Source of the DNA: Gemmobacter caeruleus
GTDB taxonomy: Bacteria; Pseudomonadota; Alphaproteobacteria; Rhodobacterales; Rhodobacteraceae
NCBI RefSeq assembly: GCF_008271655.1
Contig: NZ_VKKX01000052.1
Span: 124,001 to 188,000 of the forward strand
Reading direction: 5' to 3'
Length of the DNA stretch: 64,000 nt
Within the stretch, counting starts at the first letter, position 1, and the number at the start of each line of letters is the position of its first letter. Below, one piece after another: positions 16,554-25,805 of the stretch. The position numbers and the translations under genes are program-made. Under the pieces are notes generated by a model. That model searched no databases and was not told the origin of the DNA. It saw nothing but the letters and a program-made list of their open reading frames with translations.

Positions 16554-18989
16554 ATGACGCATGCGCCCCTTCCCATCGACGATGCCTTGCCCGAACTGCT
16601 TGCTGCCTTGCGTGCGGGCGGGCAGGCGGTGTTGCAGGCGCCGCCGGGGGCGGGCAAGACCACCCGCGTGCCGCTGGCCTTGCATGCGGCGGGGCTGGTC
16701 GCGGGCCGCATCGTCATGCTGGAGCCGCGCCGCCTGGCCGCCCGCGCCGCCGCCGAACGCATGGCCGAGACCCTGGGCGAGCCGGTGGGCGAAACCGTTG
16801 GCTACCGCATCCGGGGCGAGGCGAAAGTGTCGCGCGCGACCCGGATCGAGGTGGTGACCGAAGGCATCCTGACCCGGATGCTGCAATCCGACCCCGGGCT
16901 TGACGGGATCGGCGCGCTGATCTTTGACGAATTTCACGAACGCAGCCTGAATGCCGATCTGGGCCTTGCCCTGGCGCTGGAGGTGCGGGGCGCGCTGCGC
17001 GAGGATCTGATGCTGGTCGTGATGTCGGCCACGCTGGACGCGGGGCCGGTCGCCGCGCTGATGGGCGACGCGCCCCTCATCACCAGCGAGGGCCGCGCCT
17101 TCCCGGTGGAAACCCGCTGGCTGCCCCGGCCGCTCGACCCCGGCGCCCGCTTTGATCAGGCGCTGGCGCGGCTGGTCGTGCAGGCGGTGGAGGAGTGCCC
17201 CGAGGGCGGCGTTCTGGTCTTTCTGCCCGGCGAGGGCGAGATCCGCCGGGTGGAGGGGCTGCTGAAATCGCTGCCGGGTTGCGACATTCGCCCGCTGTTC
17301 GGCGCGATGGATTTCGCGGCGCAACGCGCGGCGCTGGCCCCGCCCGCGCCGGGGCGGCGGCGGGTGGTGCTGGCGACCTCCATCGCGGAAACCTCGCTCA
17401 CCATCCCGGATGTGCGGGTGGTGGTGGATGGCGGCCGCGCGCGGCGGTCGCGGTTCGACGCGCCTTCGGGCATGGCGCGGCTGGTGACGGAACGGGTGAC
17501 CCGGGCCGAGGCCGAACAGCGCCGGGGCCGGGCGGGCCGGGTGGCGACGGGCGTCTGCTACCGGCTGTGGTCACGGGGCGAGGAGGGCGGTCTGGCCGCC
17601 TTTCCGCCGCCCGAGATCGCGGCGGGCGACCTGACCGCGCTGGCGCTGGAACTCGCGGTCTGGGGATCGGCCGATCTGCCCTTTCTCACCCCGCCGCATC
17701 CCGGCGTTCTGGCCGAGGCGCAGGCGCTCCTGACCGGGCTGGATGCGCTGGATGCGCAGGGCCGCATCACCGCGCATGGCCGCCAGATCGCGGCGCTGCC
17801 GCTGCATCCGCGTCTGGCGCATATGCTGATCCGCGCGGGCGGCGGGGCCGAGGCCGCGACGCTGGCCGCGCTGCTGGCCGAGCGTGACCCGCTGCGCGGG
17901 GCGCCGCCCGATCTGACCGCGCGCATGGGGGCGATCCGCGATCCGGGCCGGTTTGCCACCGCGCATCGCCCCACCATCGAACGCATCCGCGCCGAGGCGC
18001 GGCGGCTGGCCCGCGCGGTGCCCGAGGCGCCGGCGGGGCTGGGCCTTGGGCAGATGGCGGCGCTGGCCTATCCCGACCGCATCGGGCTGCGCCGCAAGGG
18101 CGAGGCGCCGCGCTGGATCCTGTCGGGCGGCAAGGGCGCGCATATGGCGCCGGGCCTGCCGCTGTCGGGCGCGCGGCTGCTGGTCGCGACCGATCTGGAC
18201 GGCGATCTGCGCGAGGCTGCGATCCGTCAGGCGGTGCCGCTGACCGAGGCGGAGTTGCGCGCGGTCGAGGGGGGCCGCATCGTCTGGCGCGAAGGCGTGG
18301 CATGGTCGAAACGCGACGGGCGGGTGCTGGCGCGGCGGCAGGAATGTCTGGGCGCGCTGGTGCTGGAGGACCGGCCCTGGCCCGACGCGCCCGACGAGGC
18401 CGTGGCCCTGGCCGCGCTGGAGGGGCTGCGGCAGTTGGGCCTTGCCTGGTCGCCGGCGGCGCTGCGTCTGGCCCGGCGCGTCGATCTTTGCCGCCGCGAT
18501 GGCGCCGATCTGCCCGATGTCTCGGAACAGGCGCTGCTGGCGGCCGACGCGCTGCTGCCCTGGCTGCGGGGCCGGCGGACCGAAGCCGATCTGCGCGGCC
18601 TCGACCTGCTGGAACCGCTGCGCGCCCTGCTGGGATGGGAGGGGACGCAGTTGCTCGACCGGCTGGCGCCGGCGCATTTCGAAACCCCGCTGGGTCGCCG
18701 CGTGCCGATCGACTATGACGGCGACGTGCCGGCGATCGAGCTGCGCTTGCAGGAACTGTTCGGCGTGACGCGGCATCCGACCGTGGGGCCCAAGGCGCTG
18801 CCGCTGAAGATCACCCTGCTCAGCCCCGGGGGCAAGCCGGTGCAGGTGACCTCGGATCTGCCGGGTTTCTGGGCGCAATCCTATGCCGATGTGCGCCGCG
18901 ACATGCGCGGCCGCTATCCGCGCCACCCCTGGCCCGAAGACCCGCGCGAGGCCGATCCGACCACCCGCGCCAAGCCGCGCGGCACCTAG
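16554..18989 (+). CDS. hrpB: ATP-dependent helicase HrpB
   Basis: A DEAH-type RNA helicase-like protein of 811 residues, the usual HrpB length. Walker A is PPGAGKTT (~30-37), the Walker B variant is DEFH (~125-128) and motif III is SAT (~158-160). The second RecA domain ends with the motif VI form QRRGRAGRVATG. The HrpB C-terminal domain carries the typical closing block GVTRHPTVG ... GFWAQSYADVRRDMRGRYPRHPWPEDP. Its cellular RNA target is unknown. The ATG at 16554 is chosen; the open frame extends upstream through dgkA but is not homologous. Its TAG stop shares the CTAG tetramer with the stop of the convergent Hint gene. Confidence 0.95.
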   Translation: MTHAPLPIDDALPELLAALRAGGQAVLQAPPGAGKTTRVPLALHAAGLVAGRIVMLEPRRLAARAAAERMAETLGEPVGETVGYRIRGEAKVSRATRIEVVTEGILTRMLQSDPGLDGIGALIFDEFHERSLNADLGLALALEVRGALREDLMLVVMSATLDAGPVAALMGDAPLITSEGRAFPVETRWLPRPLDPGARFDQALARLVVQAVEECPEGGVLVFLPGEGEIRRVEGLLKSLPGCDIRPLFGAMDFAAQRAALAPPAPGRRRVVLATSIAETSLTIPDVRVVVDGGRARRSRFDAPSGMARLVTERVTRAEAEQRRGRAGRVATGVCYRLWSRGEEGGLAAFPPPEIAAGDLTALALELAVWGSADLPFLTPPHPGVLAEAQALLTGLDALDAQGRITAHGRQIAALPLHPRLAHMLIRAGGGAEAATLAALLAERDPLRGAPPDLTARMGAIRDPGRFATAHRPTIERIRAEARRLARAVPEAPAGLGLGQMAALAYPDRIGLRRKGEAPRWILSGGKGAHMAPGLPLSGARLLVATDLDGDLREAAIRQAVPLTEAELRAVEGGRIVWREGVAWSKRDGRVLARRQECLGALVLEDRPWPDAPDEAVALAALEGLRQLGLAWSPAALRLARRVDLCRRDGADLPDVSEQALLAADALLPWLRGRRTEADLRGLDLLEPLRALLGWEGTQLLDRLAPAHFETPLGRRVPIDYDGDVPAIELRLQELFGVTRHPTVGPKALPLKITLLSPGGKPVQVTSDLPGFWAQSYADVRRDMRGRYPRHPWPEDPREADPTTRAKPRGT

Positions 18990-20260
18990 ATCAGCCGCGC
19001 CGCTGCCTCTGCCCTGCCGGACCGCGCCGGGGCGGCCCGCTGCGACTGGCACCAGACCCGCGCCTCATGCGCCTTGAGGATGGGCCGCGCGCTTTGCTGG
19101 CGGCCCAGCCGTTCCAGTTCCCAGGGCAGGAACACGGCCTCCAGCGCCGCCCGCGACCGGCGCGGCAGGTCGGCCAGCGCCAACGGCCCGGGATGCAGGC
19201 TTTCGGCCGCCGCCCCCTCGGCCAGCACGATTTCGTGCCGGTCGAACAGCAGATGGTAATAGCCGACCCGCGCCGGCTCGTGATCCTGCGTGATGCCGGG
19301 CAGGCCGAGCAGGTCTTTCGCGGCGGCCAGAACCTCGGCCTCGCCAAAGAGCAGTTCCACCATCGGACCCGACAGCACCAGCCGGTGCAAGGGCGAGACC
19401 CGCAGCGCGCGCCTATTGCCCAGCACGCCGGGCGCGATGCAGATCGGCAGATCCGCCCCCTCGACCGCGACGCCGCCCCCGCCGCGCCAGCGCAGGGGCT
19501 GCGCGCCGTGATCGCGCGTCAGCACCGCATCGCCGGGGCGCAGCGTCTCGACCGCGCGCCAGCCCTCGGGGGTGGCGATCCGCGTGCCCGCCACGAAACA
19601 GACCGGCCGCCCGTTCAGGAACCGCGTGGACCACACCCCGCCCGTCTCGCCCGGGTCCAGCGTCGAACTCGGATAGTTCAGCAAGGCCGAGGACGACCCC
19701 GAGCCCGGCAGGATGTAATCATTGCTGCCGCCATCGGTCATCCCTGCCTGGGCCACGCCGCTATAGCCATTGGTCCACTGGATCTGCTGATAGATGAAGT
19801 CGATCTCGAAATTGCCGTCATGGGTATGTTCCAGCACCACCTGAAAGGTGTTGGTGCCCTGGCTGTTGGGGTTCTGATAGGCCTTGACGCCCAGCCAGGT
19901 GATCGTGACCCGCCCGGTGGTCGGATCGAGATCCCAGTAGATGTTGTTCGTCCCGGTGGCCGAGCCGGAGGTGATGTTCACATCCGACCAGAAGGGCGCG
20001 ATGGCCGGATAGGTCAGGTTCGCCAGCGACGAGGGCGTATAGGCGGTCTGCGGCCCGGTAAAGGTGATCAGCCCGTTGGTGTTGATGTAGATGCCGTTGT
20101 AATTGGTGCCGAAATAGTTGATCCCCTGCGATCCGAAGACCGAGCGGATATCGACATAGATCGACCCGTCATCGTAATTGCCCGCCGTCAGCGTGGAGCC
20201 GCGAAAGCTGCCTTCGCCCACCCCGCGCGGCCCGCCAAGGCCTGTATTGATCGTGGCCAT
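18986..20260 (-). CDS. NIDO domain - Hint domain protein
   Basis: A 424-residue protein with two recognisable parts. Residues ~35-215 look like a NIDO (nidogen-type) domain: beta-rich, Asn/Thr/Gly-rich, with NGLITFTG, YPAIAPFWSDVNI and FQVVLEHTHDGNFEIDFIY. Residues ~220-400 form a Hint_2 domain starting at C221 (PVCFVAGTRIATPEGWRAVETLRPGD), with the block-B-like SPLHR at 289-293. Hint domains can self-cleave at the leading cysteine, so the NIDO half may be released. There is no Sec signal peptide; related rhodobacterial proteins are thought to leave by type I secretion, and none of that machinery is nearby. The start MATINTG at 20260 is the natural domain boundary. It diverges from an MFS gene across 281 bases in which I see no clear site. 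Confidence 0.88.
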   Translation of the reverse strand: MATINTGLGGPRGVGEGSFRGSTLTAGNYDDGSIYVDIRSVFGSQGINYFGTNYNGIYINTNGLITFTGPQTAYTPSSLANLTYPAIAPFWSDVNITSGSATGTNNIYWDLDPTTGRVTITWLGVKAYQNPNSQGTNTFQVVLEHTHDGNFEIDFIYQQIQWTNGYSGVAQAGMTDGGSNDYILPGSGSSSALLNYPSSTLDPGETGGVWSTRFLNGRPVCFVAGTRIATPEGWRAVETLRPGDAVLTRDHGAQPLRWRGGGGVAVEGADLPICIAPGVLGNRRALRVSPLHRLVLSGPMVELLFGEAEVLAAAKDLLGLPGITQDHEPARVGYYHLLFDRHEIVLAEGAAAESLHPGPLALADLPRRSRAALEAVFLPWELERLGRQQSARPILKAHEARVWCQSQRAAPARSGRAEAAARLI

Positions 20261-20541
20261 TCTGGCCCCCGTTCCGGTTGTTGTTTCTGCTCTGGCACCA
20301 GTAGGCCCCGGCGGCATGGCCGTGGCGCGGCGCAGCCAAGGCCCTGTCGGGGCAATTTTGCGGCATCGCGCCCAATTTGGCCGGAAGCGCCGGATTGTCG
20401 CCCGGGCGGCAACATGGCCGCGCGCGACTGTTTCCGCCACAGGCCTTGAAATGCGACGACACCATCTGTGAAGGGCAGGGGGCTGGCCTGTCCGGGCGCG
20501 TCGGGTTACAAGCGCCCAAACCGCTTTGGGTTGGGGGTATC

Positions 20542-21711
20542 ATGCAATCTGTGACGCGCGGCCGCTGGGCCGTGGCCGCGATGTTTCTGGTCAATGGCTT
20601 TGTCATGGGGGCCTGGGCGCCGCAGATCCCGCTTCTGCTGCCGCGCCATGGCATCGGCGAGGCGGTGATGGGGCTGCTGATCCTCGGGCTGGGGATCGGC
20701 GCAGTCGGGGCGATGATGTTCGCGGGGCGTCTGATCCAGCGCTTCGGCTCGGTGCCGGTGGTGCTGGGCTTTGCCTGCGCGCTGGTCACGGTGCTGCCCG
20801 CGATCGTGCTGGCGCCTTCGCTGCCGCTGCTGGCGCTGGCCATGGTGGCCTTCGGTGCGCTTGCCGGCAGCATGGATGTGGCGATGAACGCCAATGCGGT
20901 CGAGGTGGAGCGGGGATTGGGCCGGGCGATCATGTCCTCCTCGCACGGGTTCTGGAGCCTTGGGGGTTTCCTTGGCGGCAGTCTGGGCGGGCTGGCCCTG
21001 GCGGCCTTCGGGCCGGTGGCGCAGGCGTTTGGCGTGGCGGGGGTGATCGCACTGGTGATCGCCGGGGCCGCGCGCTTTCTGTGGCGCGCCGCCCCGCCGC
21101 CCCGGGATACCGAGACGACACCGACAGAGACGGGCACCGCGCCCGGAGCGGCCGGGCGGATCGAGATCTGGATCCTCGGCCTTGTCGCGCTGCTCTGCAT
21201 GGTGCCCGAGGGCGCGATCATGGATTGGTCGGCGCTCTATCTTACCCAGGAACTCAGCCTGCCCGCCGCCGCGTCTGGGCTGGGCTTCGCGCTGTTCTCG
21301 GGCTGCATGGCGGTGATGCGCTTTGCCGGCGACACGATCCGCAACCGGCTGGGCGCGGTGCGCACGCTGCGTGTCTCGGCGCTGGTCGCGGCGGGCGCGC
21401 TGGTGGGGGCGGCACTGGCGCCCGGCATGGGGCTGGCGCTTGCGGCCTTTGCGCTGGCGGGGCTGGGCATCGCCAATACGGTGCCGATCCTGTTTTCGGC
21501 CGCCGGCAACCTGCGCGGCATGTCGCCGGGCGCCGGTCTCGCCACGGTCACCATGATCGGCTATGCCGGCATCCTTGTGGCGCCCTCCTCCATCGGGTTC
21601 ATCGCCGAACATGCGGGCTTTCGCGGCACCTGGGCGGGGCTGGCGCTCTGCCTCGTGCTGGTGGCAAGCCAGGCCGGGCGCGTGCGCGACGCGGACGGGA
21701 TCAGAGCCTGA
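20542..21711 (+). CDS. MFS transporter
   Basis: A major facilitator superfamily membrane protein of 389 residues with about twelve hydrophobic segments in two bundles, separated by a polar loop near residues 180-205 (RAAPPPRDTETTPTETG). The first bundle has FVNGFVMGAWAPQIP and GRLIQRFGSVPVV, the motif-A position between segments 2 and 3. It resembles the YbjJ-like subfamily, whose substrates are mostly unknown. The ATG at 20542 lies just after GGGGG. Its 3' end overlaps the convergent cysteine hydrolase gene by 11 bases. Confidence 0.87.
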   Translation: MQSVTRGRWAVAAMFLVNGFVMGAWAPQIPLLLPRHGIGEAVMGLLILGLGIGAVGAMMFAGRLIQRFGSVPVVLGFACALVTVLPAIVLAPSLPLLALAMVAFGALAGSMDVAMNANAVEVERGLGRAIMSSSHGFWSLGGFLGGSLGGLALAAFGPVAQAFGVAGVIALVIAGAARFLWRAAPPPRDTETTPTETGTAPGAAGRIEIWILGLVALLCMVPEGAIMDWSALYLTQELSLPAAASGLGFALFSGCMAVMRFAGDTIRNRLGAVRTLRVSALVAAGALVGAALAPGMGLALAAFALAGLGIANTVPILFSAAGNLRGMSPGAGLATVTMIGYAGILVAPSSIGFIAEHAGFRGTWAGLALCLVLVASQAGRVRDADGIRA

Positions 21712-22234
21712 GATCCGCCGCCGCGACGATCGCGGCGAAATCGCCGAGGCCGGCCAGCGTGACATCGCGCACCACCCGCGCCGGCAGCGCAGTGCCGTCG
21801 GGGGCCGTCGCGTCGAAACAGAAACAGGCATCCGCCACCAGACGGGCGCGCAACCCCAGATCGGCCGCCGACCGCAGGGTAGAGCTGACGCAATAGTTCA
21901 GCGCGGCCCCGATCACCACCAGATCGCGATCCCCCGCCAGCGCCGGCAGCAAGCCCGGCGCCGCAAAGGCCGAGGAGGTGGTCTTGACCACGACCGCCTC
22001 GCCCGGCAGGGGCGCGGTGGCGGCGATCGGCGCGCCGGTGGGCTTGTCGCGCCGGAAGCCGCTTTCGGGGCGGGGGTCGTCATGATGCACATGCACGACC
22101 GCAATCCCGGCCTTGCGCGCCTGCGCCAGCACGGCCGCCGCCTGCGCCAGCGCGCCCGGATCGCTGCAATCGCGCCCGGCCGCGATACGGCGGGAAAATT
22201 CCTGTTGCAGGTCGATCACCAGTAGCGTCGTCAT
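21701..22234 (-). CDS. Isochorismatase-family cysteine hydrolase
   Basis: A 177-residue alpha/beta hydrolase of the isochorismatase-like family. The catalytic triad fits the family: D8 in LLVIDLQQEF, the lysine in VVKTTSSAF (about residue 84), and the nucleophilic cysteine in ALNYCVSST (about residue 114). Family members hydrolyse isochorismate, nicotinamide or other amides, and the substrate cannot be deduced. It is read leftwards, ending inside the last 11 bases of the MFS gene. A repeat element stands right before its start codon. Confidence 0.87.
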   Translation of the reverse strand: MTTLLVIDLQQEFSRRIAAGRDCSDPGALAQAAAVLAQARKAGIAVVHVHHDDPRPESGFRRDKPTGAPIAATAPLPGEAVVVKTTSSAFAAPGLLPALAGDRDLVVIGAALNYCVSSTLRSAADLGLRARLVADACFCFDATAPDGTALPARVVRDVTLAGLGDFAAIVAAADLRL

Positions 22235-22235
22235 G

Positions 22236-22281
22236 CGTTTCTTCTTTTCCCAGTTATTCCTGGGGGGCAGACGCCCCCCGG
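22236..22281 (+). repeat. Intergenic repeat element, copy 2
   Basis: A diverged copy of the element: CTTCTTTTCCCAGTTATTCC followed by a strong hairpin, GGGGGGC (22262-22268) pairing with GCCCCCC (22273-22279) on an AGAC loop. It fills the gap between the cysteine hydrolase start (22234) and the argF stop (22307). Confidence 0.6.
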
Positions 22282-22306
22282 CGAGGCTTGTCGCCCCGCG
22301 CCGGTC

Positions 22307-23233
22307 TCAGACCCCCAGACACCAGCGCATGATCGCCTTTTGCGCATGCAGCCGGTTCTCGGCCTCGTCGAAGATCACCGAATGCGGGCCATCCATCACC
22401 GCGCTCGTCGCCTCGTCATTGCGATGCGCGGGCAGGCAATGCATGAACAGCGCATCGGGCTGGGCCAGGGCCATCAGCGCCTCGTTCACCTGATAGGCGC
22501 GCAACTGGTTGTGGCGCCGTTCTTTCGCGCTTTCGGGGTCATGCATGCTGACCCAGGTATCGGTCACCACCAGATCGGCCCCCGCCACCGCCTTGTGCGG
22601 GTCGCGCTGGATGGTCACCGGATGCCCCTTCGACGCGGCGAAATCCAGCCAGACCCGTTCGGGGTCCAGCGTTTCGGGGCCGGTAAAGGACAGATCGAAC
22701 CCGAATTGCCCGGCGGCATGGGCGAAGCTTGCAAAGACATTGTTGCCATCGCCGCACCACACGACCTTCTTGCCGGCGATCGGGCCGCGATGTTCCTCAT
22801 AGGTCATCACATCGGCCATGATCTGACAGGGATGGGTGCGGTTGGTCAGCCCGTTGATCACCGGCACATCGGCATGTTCCGCCATCTCGTGCAGGGTGGC
22901 CTCCTCGAAGGTGCGGATCATGATCAGATCGACATAGCGCGACAGCACCCGCGCGGTATCGGCGATGGTCTCGCCATGGCCGAGCTGCATTTCCTTGCCC
23001 GACAGCACCATCGTCTCGCCGCCCATCTGGCGCACGCCCACGTCAAAGCTGACCCGGGTGCGGGTCGAGGGTTTTTCAAAGATCAGCGCGACCATGCGCC
23101 CCTTCAGCGGCTGCTCGTCATCCGGCGTGCCCTTGGGCCGGCCGTTGCGCGCAGATTTCATCGCGCGGGCGCTGTCGATCATCTGCCGCAGGTCGGCGGC
23201 GGCGGTGGTATGGATATCAAGGAAATGCGTCAT
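22307..23233 (-). CDS. argF: Ornithine carbamoyltransferase
   Basis: Anabolic ornithine carbamoyltransferase, 308 residues, converting ornithine and carbamoyl phosphate to citrulline in arginine synthesis. The carbamoyl-phosphate loop STRTR is at residues ~56-60, the HPCQ motif in [10 protein letters not shown] near 133-136, and the ornithine-side FMHCLPAHR with C266 near the C-terminus. It is the second gene of a leftward argD-argF pair, separated by 78 bases that hold a repeat-element hairpin. Confidence 0.96.
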   Translation of the reverse strand: MTHFLDIHTTAAADLRQMIDSARAMKSARNGRPKGTPDDEQPLKGRMVALIFEKPSTRTRVSFDVGVRQMGGETMVLSGKEMQLGHGETIADTARVLSRYVDLIMIRTFEEATLHEMAEHADVPVINGLTNRTHPCQIMADVMTYEEHRGPIAGKKVVWCGDGNNVFASFAHAAGQFGFDLSFTGPETLDPERVWLDFAASKGHPVTIQRDPHKAVAGADLVVTDTWVSMHDPESAKERRHNQLRAYQVNEALMALAQPDALFMHCLPAHRNDEATSAVMDGPHSVIFDEAENRLHAQKAIMRWCLGV

Positions 23234-23258
23234 GTCAGCGTCTTTCTGGCGGCTGGCG

Positions 23259-23311
23259 CCGGGGGCTTCACGCCCCCGGACCCCCGTGGGATATTTGGAA
23301 ACAGATGAAGA
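23259..23311 (-). repeat. Intergenic repeat element, copy 3 (between argD and argF)
   Basis: On the minus strand this reads CTTCATCTGTT, two bases, CAAATATCC, then a G-run and an 8-bp hairpin, CCGGGGGC (23259-23266) with GCCCCCGG (23272-23279) on a 5-base loop. It starts right after the argD stop in the same orientation, so it may attenuate or stabilise the argD-argF message. Confidence 0.65.
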
Positions 23312-24484
23312 TCACGCGGTTTCGAGGCGCGTGGCCGTGGCGTCGAGACGGCGCAGCGCCTCGGCGAGATCGGCGTCGGAAATGGTCAGCGCGGGCAAGA
23401 GCCGCAGCACATTGTCCGAAGCGGCGACCGTCAGGATCTGCTGGTCATAGCCCGCCTTCACCACATCGGCATTGGGCAGCACGCATTCGAGGCCCAGCAT
23501 CAGCCCCTGGCCGCGCACCGCCTTGAAGACGGCGGGATGGGTGGCAACCAGCCCCTCCAGCCCCTGCCGGAACAGGGCGGCCTTGCGGTTCACCTCGGCC
23601 AGAAAGGCATCGTCCGAGACGATGCGCATCACCGTGGCGCCCACGGCGCAGCCCAGCGGGTTGCCGCCATAGGTGGAGCCATGCGTGCCCGCGACCATGC
23701 CCGAGGCGGCCTTTTCGCTGGCCAGCACCGCGCCCAGCGGAAAGCCGCCGCCAATGCCCTTGGCCACCATCATGATGTCGGGGCTGACGCCGGCCCATTC
23801 ATGGGCGAACAGCTTGCCCGTGCGCCCCATGCCGCATTGCACCTCGTCAAAGATCAGGAGCGCCCCCGTTTCGTCGCAGAGGTCGCGCAGCCCCTTGAGA
23901 CAGGCATCCGGCAGGGTGCGGATACCGCCTTCGCCCTGGATCGGTTCGATGATCACCGCGGCGGTCTTGTCGCTGATCGCGGCGCGCAGCGCGTCGTGAT
24001 CGCCGAAGGGCAGCTGCCGGAAGCCCGGCATCAGCGGGCCAAAGCCCTTGACCATCTTTTCCGACCCCGCCGCCGCGATCGCCCCGGTGGAGCGACCATG
24101 AAAGGCGCCCTCGAAGGCGATGATCTCGCTGCGCGGCTCGCCTTTGTCATACCAGTATTTCCGCGCCATCTTGATGGCGAGTTCGGCCGCCTCGGTGCCG
24201 GAATTGGTAAAGAACACCGTATCGGCAAAGGTCTTTTCCACCAGCAGATCGGCCAGCGCCTCCTGTTCGGGAATGCGGTAGACATTCGACACATGCCACA
24301 GCTTCTGCGCCTGCGCGGTGATCGTTTCCACCAGTGCCGGATGGGCATGGCCAAGCGCGTTCACCGCGATGCCCGAGCCGAGATCGAGGTATCGGCCCCC
24401 GTCCTCGGCAATCAGCCAGCTGCCCTCGCCCTTCACGAAGGCAAGGGGGGCGCGGTTATAGGTCGGCAGGACGGAGGTGATCAT
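23312..24484 (-). CDS. argD: Acetylornithine aminotransferase
   Basis: Class III PLP aminotransferase of 390 residues, converting N-acetylglutamate semialdehyde to N-acetylornithine; it may also serve succinyldiaminopimelate in lysine synthesis. Visible signatures are the YLDLGSGIAVNALGHAHP N-terminal block, the cofactor aspartate in LLIFDEVQCGMGRTG, and the PLP lysine in MVAKGIGGGFPLGA. The ATG at 24484 (MITSVLPTYNRAPL) matches the family start. Upstream there are 263 bases with no gene I can support and no clear ARG box. It is followed by argF. Confidence 0.94.
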   Translation of the reverse strand: MITSVLPTYNRAPLAFVKGEGSWLIAEDGGRYLDLGSGIAVNALGHAHPALVETITAQAQKLWHVSNVYRIPEQEALADLLVEKTFADTVFFTNSGTEAAELAIKMARKYWYDKGEPRSEIIAFEGAFHGRSTGAIAAAGSEKMVKGFGPLMPGFRQLPFGDHDALRAAISDKTAAVIIEPIQGEGGIRTLPDACLKGLRDLCDETGALLIFDEVQCGMGRTGKLFAHEWAGVSPDIMMVAKGIGGGFPLGAVLASEKAASGMVAGTHGSTYGGNPLGCAVGATVMRIVSDDAFLAEVNRKAALFRQGLEGLVATHPAVFKAVRGQGLMLGLECVLPNADVVKAGYDQQILTVAASDNVLRLLPALTISDADLAEALRRLDATATRLETA

Positions 24485-24747
24485 ATGGGTATACCCTGAA
24501 TTGGCCGAAGCCCAGACGTGCCAAAGCACCGGGGGGCTGTCAACGTGCGAAGCGGGATTTGTGGGGGCGCGGGAGGCGCCGGATGATCGCGCATGAAGGC
24601 GCGGCGCTGTTCAGAAGCGTCGGCGTCGGGGCAGGGAAAGGAAGGTGCCATTTGCGATCATGCCGCACGGGTAGCCGGAAACCGCCCGCCACGCAAGACC
24701 GAATGTGCCGCATTGACCGCGGGGGCGCCGCGCATCACGGTGCTGCA

Positions 24748-25200
24748 ATGACGCGCGTGACCGACCTTCCCGCAGACCTTCAGGCCCGCATCGGCGGTGC
24801 CGACCTCGTGGTCTTCGACGGGGTTTGCGTGCTGTGTTCGGGGTTCTTCCGCTTCATGCTGCGGCAAGACCGGCACGGGCGCTTCCGTTTCGCTACCGCC
24901 CAAAGCGAGATCGGCCAGGCGCTCTATGCCGCGCTGGACCTGCCGCGGGAGGATTTCGAGACCAATCTGGTGATCGTCGAGGAGCGCATCCATCAACGGC
25001 TCGATGCCTTTGCCGCCGCGATGCGCGCGCTTGGCGGGCTGGTCGGCCCGCTGTCCTGGCTTGCCCTTCTGCCCGTCGGCGTGAAGGACGGGGCCTATCA
25101 CGCCATTGCGCGCAACCGCTACCGGCTGTTCGGGCGGCGCGCGACCTGCCTCTTGCCCGAGGCGGCCTTGCGCGGGCGTTTCCTGCCGGGGGGATGGTGA
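24748..25200 (+). CDS. DCC family thiol-disulfide oxidoreductase-like protein (DUF393)
   Basis: A 150-residue protein of the DCC family (DUF393), named after its DxxCxxC start, seen here as FDGVCVLCSGFFRFML near residues 29-44. The fold is predicted thioredoxin-like, though the biochemical role is not established. A hydrophobic stretch near 105-118 (LVGPLSWLALLPV) is part of the domain. The ATG at 24748 gives the normal family length, while the frame open from 24559 would add a Cys/Arg-rich leader without homology. It overlaps the DUF4166 gene by 7 bases, indicating a two-gene unit. Confidence 0.85.
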   Translation: MTRVTDLPADLQARIGGADLVVFDGVCVLCSGFFRFMLRQDRHGRFRFATAQSEIGQALYAALDLPREDFETNLVIVEERIHQRLDAFAAAMRALGGLVGPLSWLALLPVGVKDGAYHAIARNRYRLFGRRATCLLPEAALRGRFLPGGW

Positions 25201-25712
25201 GCGATCCTTTCCTGACCCTGTTGCCCGGCCTGCCACCGCCGCTTGACCGGCTGCATGACGGCCAGGCGCAGGTCTGGCGGGGCGAGGGGCGGATCGAGCC
25301 GGGCCGGTCGCCCGCGGCGCGGCTGGCGCTCTGGCTCGGCGGCTATCCCCGGCACGAGAGGGCCGGGCCCCTGCGGCTGGTCATCACGCCCGTCGGGCCG
25401 GACGGCGCCGTTCACTGGCAGCGCCATTTCGGCCCCCATGTCACCCGGTCGCGGCTGACGCGCGCCGGCGCTCGCGTGATGGAGCGTTTCGGCCCGGTGA
25501 CACTTGTGCTGCACCCGGTCGCGACCGGGGCGGGATTTGCCCTGACGGTAGCGGGCGCGCGCATCTTCGGACTGCCCTTGCCGCGCGTTTTCTGGCCAAA
25601 GGCAGAGGCGCGGGAATGGGCCGAGGCCGGCGCGGTTGCCTTCGACATCGCGGCCCGCCTGCCCTGGGGCGCGTCGCTGATCCGCTATACCGGGCGCCTG
25701 AGACCCGCCTGA
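25194..25712 (+). CDS. DUF4166 domain protein
   Basis: A 172-residue protein resembling the DUF4166 family, often found beside DCC-type genes. Residues ~12-165 form the domain: a TLLPGLPPPLDRLHDG start, WQRHFGPHV near 85-95, and a closing GASLIRYTGRL. There is no signal peptide or membrane segment. The function is unknown. The start ATG (25194) lies inside the last codons of the DCC gene after a GGGGGG stretch; the adjacent GTG at 25197 is an alternative. The gene ends just before repeat copy 4, which probably terminates it. Confidence 0.8.
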   Translation: MVSDPFLTLLPGLPPPLDRLHDGQAQVWRGEGRIEPGRSPAARLALWLGGYPRHERAGPLRLVITPVGPDGAVHWQRHFGPHVTRSRLTRAGARVMERFGPVTLVLHPVATGAGFALTVAGARIFGLPLPRVFWPKAEAREWAEAGAVAFDIAARLPWGASLIRYTGRLRPA

Positions 25713-25718
25713 CCGCCC

Positions 25719-25776
25719 CTTCATCTGTTCACAAATATCCTGCGGGGAGGTCCGGAGGGGTGCAAAACCCCTCCGG
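25719..25776 (+). repeat. Intergenic repeat element, copy 4, with terminator-like hairpin
   Basis: The core CTTCATCTGTT, two bases, CAAATATCC is followed by a 9-bp hairpin, CCGGAGGGG (25752-25760) with CCCCTCCGG (25768-25776) on a TGCAAAA loop. It lies between two convergent genes, 7 bases after the DUF4166 stop. A bidirectional terminator role is plausible although there is no T-run. Confidence 0.65.
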
Positions 25777-25805
25777 CGCTGGCCACAGGGCGCGCGGCCC
25801 GGGGG

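Noticed and set aside
24485-24747. A gene in the 263-base gap upstream of argD (frame open from 24559)
   Set aside because: The translated leader is Cys/Arg-rich, has no Shine-Dalgarno and no resemblance to DCC proteins, whose natural start is at 24748.
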